The position numbers and the translations under genes are program-made. The notes beneath the pieces are model-generated. The model made no database searches and was not told the origin of the DNA. It saw only the letters and a list, made by a program, of their open reading frames with translations. This document shows, piece by piece, positions 34,078 through 42,411 of a stretch of DNA of 64,000 nucleotides (positions are counted from its first letter, which is position 1; each line of letters opens with the position of its first letter). The stretch is from Paenibacillus tuaregi (GTDB taxonomy: Bacteria > Bacillota > Bacilli > Paenibacillales > Paenibacillaceae): contig NZ_LT575476.1 in the NCBI RefSeq assembly GCF_900086655.1, positions 2,701,869-2,765,868 of the forward strand, in the 5' to 3' direction.

Positions 34078-35580
34078 TTATAATAGCGGGGTTGCGAACT
34101 TCACCTCCGGAAAGCGGTTATCCGGTCCTTTCATTAAGGTTCCGCCTTGATTTTTCAGATGCTTATCGAAGAAATCCAGCATATAGGCATTGATCACGAA
34201 GTCCGCTCTTTCGGGTGCAATCTTTCCTGTAACGCCCAGCATTTTGAAAATCGGAGAAATGTACTGTACGTCCGTAAAATTCAAATGCTCCGTAGCTTCG
34301 ATATAGAGGAATTGTCCCCCTGAAGCAACCGTTTCGCGCATCCGCTTGAGCTCTAACTTTTTATCCTCCGCTACTTGATCCTCCCACTCTCTTGTTGAAC
34401 CCATACGGTTAAGCTCATCATCCGTGTAGACCCGGCTATCCAACACCATTTTTAATTTTTCGAAATAGCTTTCCGAGTTGATGAACAAAAACGGCTTTCG
34501 CAGACCTTCTCTGTCACGCATACGATAAAGCCCTCCATCAAGGTCTATTCCAACTGCGATTCGCGGATCGTAAGCAGCGTCATAGGCCGTTGCTCCGCCG
34601 ATGGAATGACCGAACACACCAATATGGCCGAGATCAATCCTTCCTTTTAGATGACTTGGAATCTTCCCCGATTGGATAAGCTCGAATTGATCCAGTGTAA
34701 ACGCCACATCGTCGGTTAGTACTTTTCCCAACTTGTCACGACTTTCTCTACTCGTCTTGTAATCATCGCCCGGAGAGAATAAGTCGTTGGTTGTACTGGT
34801 CGTGATTCGCCCGTCCGGAAACTCGGTTGCAAATGTATTGTAGGTGTGGTCGATCACGGCAACGATGTATCCGTGACTCGCGAGATTTTCGGCTTGCGAC
34901 GTGTGGAGGAACCTGGAAGAGCCGTTGCCGGGATTCGCAAGGATCAGCGGGTATGAAGTCTGTGCCGAAGAGACTTCGGCCCCCGAATAAGCATGACTGG
35001 ATACGTACTTCAGGTGTTGAAGAGTAAATCCGGGAAGGCCATAGTTCGCAGCCATATAACGCAAAATCTGGGGATTGGGAACAAAGGGAGCGTACTTGCC
35101 GGTGCCAGCTTGAGCCGGATACCATACCTGAACCATCAGCTCTCTCTTACTGTCTCTGGCTTCATCGAAAGTTTCTTCCCTATTTGGATCCACAAAATGA
35201 AAAGTTTGCGTTCCTACTTTAAATTCGCCAGTCGGTTCAGGTAGTTTAAATACAGGAAAAACATACATGAGACTTGCGGTTGCGGCCAGCATTAATGCTA
35301 TAGCGGTATAAGCTGAACCCAACATGAAGCGTGGAATTTTTTTTGGGCCGGTCTTTGTGAAATAGCTATAACCTGAAATGGCTAAAAAAATGATCGTTAG
35401 GCAATATGAGAATAATAGCTGAAGTCTATATCCTTCCACCGTCCAATGAATGACCAGTAAAAGTGTGGCGATTCCGCTTGCAGCGAAGACTGGAATTCTA
35501 CGCCGTCCTTTTTTTAATAGGACGGTTATTGCAAACAAGCCGATGTTTGACAAAACAAGCAACAATTCAAACAGCCTCAT
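34078..35580 (-). CDS. Membrane-anchored alpha/beta hydrolase, PAF-acetylhydrolase-like
   Basis: 500 aa. Four membrane helices fill residues 1-120 (LLLVLSNIGLFAITVLL through AIALMLAATASLMYVFPVF). The catalytic domain follows, with the nucleophile elbow FGHSIGGATAYDAA near residue 325, the acid probably in AVGIDLDGG, and a late His in ATEHLNFTDV. The layout and the FVPNPQILRYMAANYG segment match the platelet-activating-factor acetylhydrolase plasma/intracellular isoform II family. The substrate is unknown; short acyl lipids are likely. Monocistronic. Confidence 0.85.
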   Translation of the reverse strand: MRLFELLLVLSNIGLFAITVLLKKGRRRIPVFAASGIATLLLVIHWTVEGYRLQLLFSYCLTIIFLAISGYSYFTKTGPKKIPRFMLGSAYTAIALMLAATASLMYVFPVFKLPEPTGEFKVGTQTFHFVDPNREETFDEARDSKRELMVQVWYPAQAGTGKYAPFVPNPQILRYMAANYGLPGFTLQHLKYVSSHAYSGAEVSSAQTSYPLILANPGNGSSRFLHTSQAENLASHGYIVAVIDHTYNTFATEFPDGRITTSTTNDLFSPGDDYKTSRESRDKLGKVLTDDVAFTLDQFELIQSGKIPSHLKGRIDLGHIGVFGHSIGGATAYDAAYDPRIAVGIDLDGGLYRMRDREGLRKPFLFINSESYFEKLKMVLDSRVYTDDELNRMGSTREWEDQVAEDKKLELKRMRETVASGGQFLYIEATEHLNFTDVQYISPIFKMLGVTGKIAPERADFVINAYMLDFFDKHLKNQGGTLMKGPDNRFPEVKFATPLL

Positions 35581-35872
35581 CTCGGTTCTCCTTTTATAAA
35601 CATTCTATTTTTGTTTTTTCCCATCTTATCCTGCCAGGCTGGCTTTATCTATTGATTTGCCTTACATCTACCTTACAGCCGTGTAATTTGATCTTGCGGG
35701 ATATTTCAGCTTGAGAGAGTCCGCTTAAGGTATATATGTAGGTAACTTTGTGTCATTAGACATATGTTCTTGTCCTATCTTTTCCCGTAGGAGGACAGGG
35801 ATTTGTGCCGGTGGTCCTCGGTCCTCTTTCTTACTTATTTGCTTTAGCTATTTTTTACATCAAATCAAAATT

Positions 35873-35914
35873 AAAAACCCGTCGATCATGTATCCATCAG
35901 ATCAACGGGTTTTT
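35873..35914 (-). terminator. Strong hairpin terminator, minus direction
   Basis: AAAAACCCGTCGATC (35873-35887) and GATCAACGGGTTTTT (35900-35914) pair over 15 bp with one mismatch. It sits 4 bases after the stop of the coding-like minus-strand fragment at 35918, implying that a real transcript once ended here. Confidence 0.7.
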
Positions 35915-35917
35915 AAT

Positions 35918-36037
35918 TTAGTAATCGATAACGAGTCCTTCGATAAACCGGTCATGATCAGCTTGCACTAGCATGCTGAAATCTCCTTGGTCCAGTATGA
36001 CCTTTATTTCATTTGTAAACAGAAACAGCGGGAAGAG
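35918..36037 (-). pseudogene. Orphan C-terminal gene fragment
   Basis: A 39-codon minus-strand frame ends KVILDQGDFSMLVQADHD and then RFIEGLVIDY before TAA, and is followed at once by a strong terminator. It has no start codon or RBS, and stops occur just upstream. The composition is protein-like, so it is probably the surviving tail of a deleted gene. The rest of 35581-36368 shows no gene; it contains only short repeats. Confidence 0.35.
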
Positions 36038-36368
36038 TTATGCCCCGGTCATCCGCTGCCTGTGCAGCCGTGCGTGTCATTCCTACCATTTCTATGCTTA
36101 CATACCATCACGGAAAAACCGTCATATGGTGCTCAACTTAAGGTCAAGATAGGGTCAGGCTGTGTTTACTTCACAATCAAATTGAAAGAGCTACACATTA
36201 TTTACAAAATGTAGTTCAACTTCTCTAATCTCACCTCTGAATTACATGTATTCGGTTTAAAATTCAAATGTGTAGTTCCGAGTCAGGACCGTAAATGCAA
36301 ATTAATGAATAATTCAAATAACATTACAGATACTCTAAAAAATAAGGATTTTAATTGGGGGTTAGAAC

Positions 36369-37586
36369 ATGAGTTGGGATATGAAATCTGCTGAGAATAT
36401 AGCGAAGGGTTCGGTAGATGCTTTTAAAAAGGAAGCTGACAAATTAATTCAAAACACAACTGATGATATGAGTGATTATATTGACCACACGTTGAACTGT
36501 TTTGGAGAAATGGATCAGATACGGATTCGTGCAACAGAAAGATTTATACAATACGAAACCGCATATGTGCGAGCATTAATTGAAAAAAAAATAATTCCCT
36601 CAGAACTTATTAGAAAAGTACAGGAGCTTATTTTTGGGAAATTACCTCCTCATCCAGAGCCAACTCTTTTTATTCTAAGCAACCCTGATGAGGTTTGGTC
36701 AAGAGAAGAGCCCATATGGAAAGAGTTTGATGTTAATAATGAAGATCCAAGAAGGAATAGAAAGCCAATAATTTTAGTACATGGTGCCGGTTATGCCAGA
36801 AAACATGAGGAAGCTAACAAATTTTTCAAGTATTTCGAGGAGGCAGCTCACTTATTTAAAGGCGATCGGCCGCCCAATGTTGATATTTATGTCTTGAATT
36901 ATGATAGTGAAATCACAAATGAGACGAAAACAATGATCAATGTAGCTATTGAGACAGTGCTACAAGAGGTAGTCTTAGGTGAATCAGATATTATATACAC
37001 TGCCGCGTTATGGAAGGAGTTAGTTCAACGAGCGCACGATGCTGGCGAGAGACACCTAACACCTTTATTTAATAAAATTTTTCGCTTTGACGTTACTGAA
37101 GGTTATATCGTCTCCCATTCCCTAGGAAATGAGGCAGTTGCATTTGCCGCAAAAAAATATTATGAAGGCAGAGAAAGTGACTACATACCCATTTGCAAAT
37201 CTTGGTGGTGTATGGCAGCTGCTATTCCAGCAGATTCTTTTACCAATACCGGTCAATATGCAATTTCAACTAAAATATCTTTAACGGGTGGTAATGAAGA
37301 GGGTACCGTGGTTTGGTTTTCTAGGGTAGATTCTGTATTGTCCTCACTTTATCCCATGGGAAACATTACTCCACAAGGAGAGCCTATCCTAGCTCTGGGT
37401 GTTACTGGTGCCCTTATCCATCAACTCCCTTTAACAAATTTAGATGTAACATCATGCACGCTATTTACACATCAGGTAACCGATGGTTATTTTGAAAAAG
37501 TAGGTTCTAATATTAGAGGTCGCCTAGGAACTGAAATTTGGTCTGAACCCATGTGTGAGGCTAAGATACCACCAAGGAGAGATTAA
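36369..37586 (+). CDS. Orphan alpha/beta hydrolase-fold protein, possible lipase
   Basis: 405 aa, no signal peptide. An N-terminal amphipathic helical region (1-100) precedes an alpha/beta hydrolase domain starting at KPIILVHGAGYARKHEE. The nucleophile elbow is YIVSHSLGNEAVAF with Ser251, and a candidate catalytic His sits in CTLFTHQVTDGYF. The middle DIYVLNYDSEITNETKTMIN suits the Asp-bearing strand. A GGGG-type RBS sits 8 bases before ATG 36369. The gene is AT-rich compared with the operons on its left and stands alone, suggesting horizontal gain. The pattern resembles lipase-type effector proteins, but that is inference. Confidence 0.75.
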   Translation: MSWDMKSAENIAKGSVDAFKKEADKLIQNTTDDMSDYIDHTLNCFGEMDQIRIRATERFIQYETAYVRALIEKKIIPSELIRKVQELIFGKLPPHPEPTLFILSNPDEVWSREEPIWKEFDVNNEDPRRNRKPIILVHGAGYARKHEEANKFFKYFEEAAHLFKGDRPPNVDIYVLNYDSEITNETKTMINVAIETVLQEVVLGESDIIYTAALWKELVQRAHDAGERHLTPLFNKIFRFDVTEGYIVSHSLGNEAVAFAAKKYYEGRESDYIPICKSWWCMAAAIPADSFTNTGQYAISTKISLTGGNEEGTVVWFSRVDSVLSSLYPMGNITPQGEPILALGVTGALIHQLPLTNLDVTSCTLFTHQVTDGYFEKVGSNIRGRLGTEIWSEPMCEAKIPPRRD

Positions 37587-37610
37587 TATCTGTCCATTAT
37601 TAAGATTCTT

Positions 37611-37636
37611 CCATGCCCTCATCGCTCTAGGCATGG
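37611..37636 (+). terminator. Stem-loop downstream of the orphan hydrolase
   Basis: CCATGCC (37611-37617) pairs with GGCATGG (37630-37636), 25 bases after the stop. A T-rich but not continuous tail follows, so termination is likely but modest. Confidence 0.5.
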
Positions 37637-37663
37637 GAGATTCATTATTTCATTCTCTTATAC

Positions 37664-38224
37664 TCAATCTTGGACATCTACAAAGTTAACTTGTTCATCA
37701 GTTACTGCATAGACGATTCTAATTTCATAGAAAACCTTGTTCACTTTATCTTTAATCCACGCCTGACGTTTTACATACTGTACAGGCACCATCTGGCCTT
37801 TCAAATCGATTTGGTTGTTCTTCATATCTGCATCACTTGAGGAGAAGAACAAATTTTGACCATTCGAAAATTCTTTGATGTCGGTAACTGGCTCTGAAAT
37901 AAGAGACGTGCTTCCAGGATTTTGTCTGGCTCTTATAATTCCCTTCTTGATGAATTGCTCAGCGATAGAACGAGTAATAACTGAATACTTGATATATCGG
38001 GCTTAATTGCTTCCTATTTTTGTCGTAACTAGCTCCATTTTGTAGTCGGTCATTTCTTTGCTTCTATCTTTGTACAGCTCTTTGACTTTATTCAAATCTT
38101 GATCAGCCCCGATCACTAGAATTCCATTGGCCGATTGGGATGGGCCTTCTACAAAACGTTTTACTCCAAATCCAATACCTGCAAAAATAACGATAACCAA
38201 TACGAAACCTATCAACTTCTTCAC
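37664..38224 (-). pseudogene. Membrane protein gene split by one in-frame TAA
   Basis: From ATG 38224 (MKKLIGFVLVIVIFAGIGFG) a membrane-anchored protein reads 73 codons to a TAA at 38003-38005. The same frame then stays open for another 113 codons to TAG-type termination at 37664, with coding-like sequence (ITRSIAEQFIKKGII, then NGQNLFFSSSDADMKNNQID). The second part has only a TTG at 37852 and no RBS, so the two halves are one gene carrying a nonsense change. Family not recognised: an N-terminal membrane helix, then a soluble alpha/beta-looking domain. Sequencing error or readthrough are alternatives. Confidence 0.65.
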
Positions 38225-38399
38225 CTTGACTGCTCCTTTGTAAAAATCACTTGATGTTTGGATTATAAATAATTACTCTTTATAAGTTAATGACTCTTGT
38301 CTAACTCTTTGACCTTTTCTCTTACATTTTCGTAAGAATAATAGCTACAGATGACAATATAATTTTTTGCCCGATCATGTCCGTTACTTCAATGAAAAC

Positions 38400-38430
38400 A
38401 GGGAGCAGCTACCACAGTAATCTGCTCCCT
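38400..38430 (-). terminator. Terminator of the DUF2975-XRE operon
   Basis: AGGGAGCAG (38400-38408) and CTGCTCCCT (38422-38430) pair perfectly. On the minus strand GTTTTC follows, 50 bases after the XRE stop. The interval 38225-38399 shows no gene. Confidence 0.7.
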
Positions 38431-38479
38431 GGAAATTCAACAAACGTATTCCGTTAATTAAATAATTTGTTGACCGTTT

Positions 38480-38698
38480 TTATTTAATGTCATCTTCACT
38501 TTTGTACTCCAAAATATCACCCGGCTGACAATTCAAAGATTTACATATCGCTTCTAATGTCGAGAAACGAACCGCTTTTGCTTTCCCATTTTTCAGAACG
38601 GAAAGATTCGCCATAGTAATTCCAACCCTCTCGGAAAGCTCCGTTACGCTCATTTTTCGTTTTGCTAACATCACATCAATATTAATAATAATTGCCAT
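38480..38698 (-). CDS. XRE family HTH regulator (YozG-like)
   Basis: 72 aa from ATG 38698 (MAIIINIDVMLAKRKMSVTE), 2 bases after a GGTGGAGG RBS; an upstream in-frame start at 38725 would overlap the DUF2975 gene. The HTH is VTELSERVGITMANLSVLKNG, and the whole protein is one Cro/C1 domain. Short YozG-like regulators are typically encoded with DUF2975 membrane proteins, exactly as here, and may sense a membrane signal through the partner. Confidence 0.88.
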   Translation of the reverse strand: MAIIINIDVMLAKRKMSVTELSERVGITMANLSVLKNGKAKAVRFSTLEAICKSLNCQPGDILEYKSEDDIK

Positions 38699-38708
38699 AT
38701 CCTCCACC

Positions 38709-39191
38709 TCAGACCGTAAAATCATTTTCAGATTTTATATTAATCGCTTCTTGTAGAAGCCGTTGAAGGATAGCGGTAAAACCGGCGACCACCATGGAGG
38801 TGAAAATAATGACCAATCCGATTGCTGTAATACCTGGAGGGTCAACTCTCATCTGCATGAGATGGTAGAACGGCATACCTAGCAGGTACAAGGTACTGAT
38901 TGTGATGGCACAGTATTTTATATTCTTTAAAGCTTTTACCGATAATTCCGAGAACGCTTGGTTCTTATCAATATAGCTTAAAAGTTTAAAAGCCTGATAC
39001 AGAGCTAAGTAAAAAGGGATTGCTGCCGCGTACATATCTATTAGAACAAGAGATTTCATATAAGCAATATCTGGATACAATTCTCCAGCAAAACTCCCAA
39101 TCTTAGGCACTAAAAATATGCACAAAGCTAGAATTGGGATTCCAATAAGAATAACAGCCATCTTCAAAAAGAATGTTGTTCCCCGTTTCAT
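38709..39191 (-). CDS. DUF2975 membrane protein
   Basis: 160 aa from ATG 39191 (MKRGTTFFLKMAVILIGIP) after GAGGTG. Four membrane helices are visible, and the loop between the second and third contains LLSYIDKNQAFSELSVKALK, which matches the DUF2975 pattern. It lies 10 bases upstream of the YozG-like regulator and is co-transcribed with it. The function of the pair is unknown. Confidence 0.85.
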   Translation of the reverse strand: MKRGTTFFLKMAVILIGIPILALCIFLVPKIGSFAGELYPDIAYMKSLVLIDMYAAAIPFYLALYQAFKLLSYIDKNQAFSELSVKALKNIKYCAITISTLYLLGMPFYHLMQMRVDPPGITAIGLVIIFTSMVVAGFTAILQRLLQEAINIKSENDFTV

Positions 39192-39573
39192 AAAGAGCAC
39201 CTCACGAATTTAGTTGTAAATTGACTTTAACACGTTATTTATCGTTTTACAATAAATTATTATTGTTTTAGTTATGTTATTATTGTTATTTTATACACTT
39301 TAATTTTGGCAAAAATAAAAGCATCTCTCATTACAAAGAAATACTTTTACTTTAAAACATAAAATTTATACCTTATTCAACAAAACTTTCCGTTATCTAG
39401 CTACCCCCAAAATTAGGGAACTAACTGTTAGACTTTTGAATTCGCATATGGTAGGCCTGCGTTGAGGAGCGGTGCGCCCAAGACGCAACAAGCCTTATCC
39501 GCGTTCCATTCGCGGCTAAGGCTTGTTGGTTAATGGGACTCCATATTTTGAAAGACTCAATCGTTAGATACGC
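39192..39573. other. Intergenic region with a long GC-rich hairpin
   Basis: No gene seen. An AT-rich part (39192-39410) precedes a locally GC-rich island (39440-39530). AACAAGCCTTA and CCGCG (39487-39503) pair with CGCGG and TAAGGCTTGTT (39511-39527), giving about 16 bp with one mismatch. No T-run follows in either direction, so it is a structured element rather than a classical terminator. Confidence 0.55.
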
Positions 39574-40566
39574 TTAATTCATTTGATTATAGCTTTCGAC
39601 TGCCTTGCTTAGCTGATAATAGAAATTCTCAGGTGTACCGTCCGTAGTGTTCAGGAACTGGCCGTTCAGGTCAGAATCAGATACAGGTTGCTTCTTATTG
39701 ATGCGTTCAATGATTTTCGAAGCGGCCGCTTTTGCCTCAGTAGCTGAATGAACATAGCTCTCGATGCTGAAGCTGTTAATCCCTTCTGTTTGAATTCGTT
39801 TCTTGTCTTTGGCGATGGTCATGAGCGAATTCAAATCTTCCGTCATAATGTCGTATTTGGCTTTAAATTTCTTCATCTCAAGCTGCAACACATTGCCGGC
39901 GGTGATTCCCTGCTCGTTCATTTCAATGACCGCAGCCTCAGCGTCTATCATGAACTTCAGGGCATTATACCTGATCTGCTGGTCTGAATCCTTGAGTTTT
40001 TGCAGTTGAGCCTGACGCTGTTCGTTATCCAATTTTTGTAAAGCGGTGAAGTATTGTTTGGCGACAGTCTCGTAAGCGATATTGGCACTCACTAGCTTGG
40101 TATGCAGCTGTTTTCCTTTTGTGAAATTATCGTCCACATAGCCTCTACTATCATAGTAAGCTTTCATATCGTCCAGGACGGATAACAGCTCTTTGATGAC
40201 CGGTGTTAGTTTGGTTACTACAGGATCCACGTTCGAAAAAGCAGGTTGGTTTGAGATATAGCCGTTCGCCTTATCGATAACTTCCCGCTCCGTTTCAGCA
40301 ACGCCGAGCATGATGAAGCTGAGGTTCTTCTCGATTGCAGGCTGTTGATCAACTCCGAAATTCTTGAAATAATGAACCAAGACCTCGTTGATTCGGCCCG
40401 TCATCAAGTTATTGAGCCCCACATACGCATTGTATTTCTCGATTTTTTTGCTCTCGCCGGACGTAAGGCCTATAGTCGCTTGGTCTGCGATGGATGAATT
40501 GGCAGAACAAGCGGACAACACGGCACTTAATACGATAATGGCAATAAAGAATGATAACTTTCTCAC
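39574..40566 (-). CDS. Lipoprotein, DUF3829-like
   Basis: 330 aa. The signal peptide ends VLSACSANS with a lipobox (LSAC), so the protein is tethered to the membrane. The mature part is helical with regularly spaced Asp, Lys and Gln, and resembles YiiG/DUF3829 lipoproteins (YNAYVGLNNLMTGRINEVLV near 44-63). Function unknown. It has its own promoter region (40567-40850) and no operon partner. Confidence 0.65.
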   Translation of the reverse strand: MRKLSFFIAIIVLSAVLSACSANSSIADQATIGLTSGESKKIEKYNAYVGLNNLMTGRINEVLVHYFKNFGVDQQPAIEKNLSFIMLGVAETEREVIDKANGYISNQPAFSNVDPVVTKLTPVIKELLSVLDDMKAYYDSRGYVDDNFTKGKQLHTKLVSANIAYETVAKQYFTALQKLDNEQRQAQLQKLKDSDQQIRYNALKFMIDAEAAVIEMNEQGITAGNVLQLEMKKFKAKYDIMTEDLNSLMTIAKDKKRIQTEGINSFSIESYVHSATEAKAAASKIIERINKKQPVSDSDLNGQFLNTTDGTPENFYYQLSKAVESYNQMN

Positions 40567-40689
40567 AAAGTGATTCCTCCGGCTAAGTATTGTTTATCGT
40601 GCTTTTCTTTAGTAATGTTGATTGTAAAACATATTATTGAATTTTAGAATGATTTGGTGAATAGGTCTTGAGTCTTTAGTAGCAAAATT

Positions 40690-40720
40690 TCCCACGATGT
40701 AAAGAACGTCCTTCGTGGGA
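40690..40720. other. Stem-loop between the lipoprotein and DUF3139 genes
   Basis: TCCCACG (40690-40696) and CGTGGGA (40714-40720) pair perfectly, with a 17-base loop and no T-run. On the minus strand it lies about 130 bases downstream of the frameshifted DUF3139 gene and about 120 bases upstream of the lipoprotein gene. Confidence 0.35.
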
Positions 40721-40850
40721 CGATTCTCTTGACCTTCGACAAAAAATGGATTTTTCCCATCAGTATTGGTTAATGATACAGGTATTTTTACCAGTACCGT
40801 CTTAATTTAGCTTAGTGAATCAACATACTTCTTAAGAATGAATCTTTAAG

Positions 40851-41206
40851 TCACTGTACATCTTCAGTATGTTTAAAGTTCTTATCTTCTGTGTTTTTCA
40901 TTGGCGCTATCCCATCCTGCCATATTTCATTATTTTTTTCATTGTAATTATAAAAATATTTCACATCTTGTTCATCGTTAAAAAAACATTAATATTATAT
41001 GGATTATAACCAAACAATTTATTTTCCCAATGATACTCAACCGCCACATTAAATTCGCCTTTTGAATTACCTTTACTAATTAAATGATCATCCACCAATC
41101 CTATAATTTCATTAATGTCCTTATTATTCCTGATAAATCCAAAGTAAAATAACGAAATTGAAATAATTATCACAGCGGCCAATAATAAAAGAATAAATTT
41201 ACGCAT
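40851..41206 (-). pseudogene. DUF3139 gene frameshifted at a poly-T run
   Basis: The first part (ATG 41206, MRKFILLLLAAVIIISISLF, one membrane helix) reaches NPYNINVF and then stops early at 40961. Adding one T to the T7 run at 40980-40986 restores a frame that continues FNDEQDVKYFYNYNEKNNE and ends with HTEDVQ at 40851, giving about 118 aa. The restored protein fits DUF3139: an N-terminal helix, a YHWENKLFGYNPYNINVF strand pair, then DVKYFYNY. A slippage mutation, phase variation or sequencing error would all look the same. Confidence 0.6.
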
Positions 41207-41385
41207 CGCACTCTCTTCCTTTCAGATTAATCTCTTTCAAAATCTGATTAGTTCTCAAATTTTGCTCCAAATCTCTCCGTACCCATGGAAGGCTCTCTTC
41301 GTCTGGGATTATTTTACTATTATTTCCACTTCAAATAAATCACTAGTTAAACGTTTAATTGGTTTCGAGTGACTGAAAAGAAAAA

Positions 41386-41413
41386 AACGAAAGGAATGAT
41401 TAATCCTTTCGTT
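41386..41413 (-). terminator. Rho-independent terminator, minus direction
   Basis: AACGAAAGGA (41386-41395) and TCCTTTCGTT (41404-41413) pair perfectly over 10 bp. On the minus strand the stem is followed by T7. It is the strong stop behind the PadR-ABC operon. Confidence 0.75.
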
Positions 41414-41607
41414 CTCAAATCTTCGTTGGAAGCAAAGTCACGATTTGTCCTAATTTGTTCGGTTTATTGCGATTGTATATTGTTCATTAATCCCAAAATT
41501 TTACAGGGGATATCCTCATTATGGAGCGAAAATATGCTTTTTCTTTGAATTATTGTTGCCCCCCAATTATCGTCCATTGTACTTCATACTTCTCATTGAG
41601 GAGGACA

Positions 41608-41629
41608 AAATCCGTATCACAGCGGATTT
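41608..41629 (-). terminator. Hairpin directly after the ABC permease stop
   Basis: AAATCCG (41608-41614) and CGGATTT (41623-41629) pair perfectly, 8 bases beyond the permease stop at 41638. The T-tail is short. Confidence 0.5.
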
Positions 41630-41637
41630 CAATTTTG

Positions 41638-42411
41638 CTATTTCACGCCTGTTTTTTTATACGCTCTCATGGCAAAGAAATATGCAACGAGCGTAATCCC
41701 AACAAGCCACGCCAGGGCGATCCATATATCATTGCCCACAGGCTGACCTGACAGCAGTGCACGGATGGATTCCACGATGGAAGTTACCGGCTGGTTCTCG
41801 GCGAAGGCGCGAACGACGGTCGGCATCGAATCGGTTGGTACAAAGGCCGAGCTGATAAACGGCAGGAAGATCAGCGGATAGGAAAATGCGCTTGCACCTT
41901 CCACCGATTTTCCAGACAATCCGGCAATCGCCGCGACCCAAGTCAAAGCCAGCGTGAACAGCAGGAGTATGCCGATAACGGCAAGCCATGGCAGGACTCC
42001 TGCCGAAGAGCGAAAGCCCATCATGAGCGCTACAAGAATGATGACGGCAAGAGAAATGATGTTGGATACCAGCGAGGTTAGCACATGTCCCCACAGCACG
42101 GAGGAACGCGCAATCGGCATGGAGTGGAACCGCTCAAGGATGCCCCGCTGCTTATCCATAAACAGTCGGTAAGCTGTATAGGATATACCGCTTGCTATGG
42201 CAATCAGCAGGATGCCGGGCAGCAGGTAGTTCACATAGTTATCCGTACCTGTACGGATTGCGCCGCCAAACACATAGACAAACAGCAGCATCATCGCAAT
42301 CGGAGTAATGCAAACCGTAATGATGGTATCCATACTGCGGAAAATATGGCGCATGGAGCGCCCAAGCATAACGCCCATATCGCTAAAAAAGTGATTCTTT
42401 ACTGTCTCCAT
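41638..42411 (-). CDS. ABC-2 type permease (DrrB-like)
   Basis: 257 aa with six membrane spans and the ABC-2 signature region in the fifth (FLPFISSAFVPTDSMPTVVR). It starts immediately after the ATPase stop codon. With the DrrA-like ATPase it forms a drug or lipid exporter. It is the last of five genes under PadR control. Confidence 0.9.
   Translation of the reverse strand: METVKNHFFSDMGVMLGRSMRHIFRSMDTIITVCITPIAMMLLFVYVFGGAIRTGTDNYVNYLLPGILLIAIASGISYTAYRLFMDKQRGILERFHSMPIARSSVLWGHVLTSLVSNIISLAVIILVALMMGFRSSAGVLPWLAVIGILLLFTLALTWVAAIAGLSGKSVEGASAFSYPLIFLPFISSAFVPTDSMPTVVRAFAENQPVTSIVESIRALLSGQPVGNDIWIALAWLVGITLVAYFFAMRAYKKTGVK

Larger units (their letters stand above)
41207..41637. other. 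Intergenic region without a supported gene
   Basis: It contains the two terminator-type hairpins annotated at 41386 and 41608. A short plus-strand open frame at 41521 has no RBS or recognisable sequence and is judged spurious. Confidence 0.6.

Noticed and set aside
41521-41751. 76-codon plus-strand frame
   Set aside because: No ribosome binding site, Cys- and Ser-rich random composition, and overlap with the ABC permease end and its terminator hairpin.
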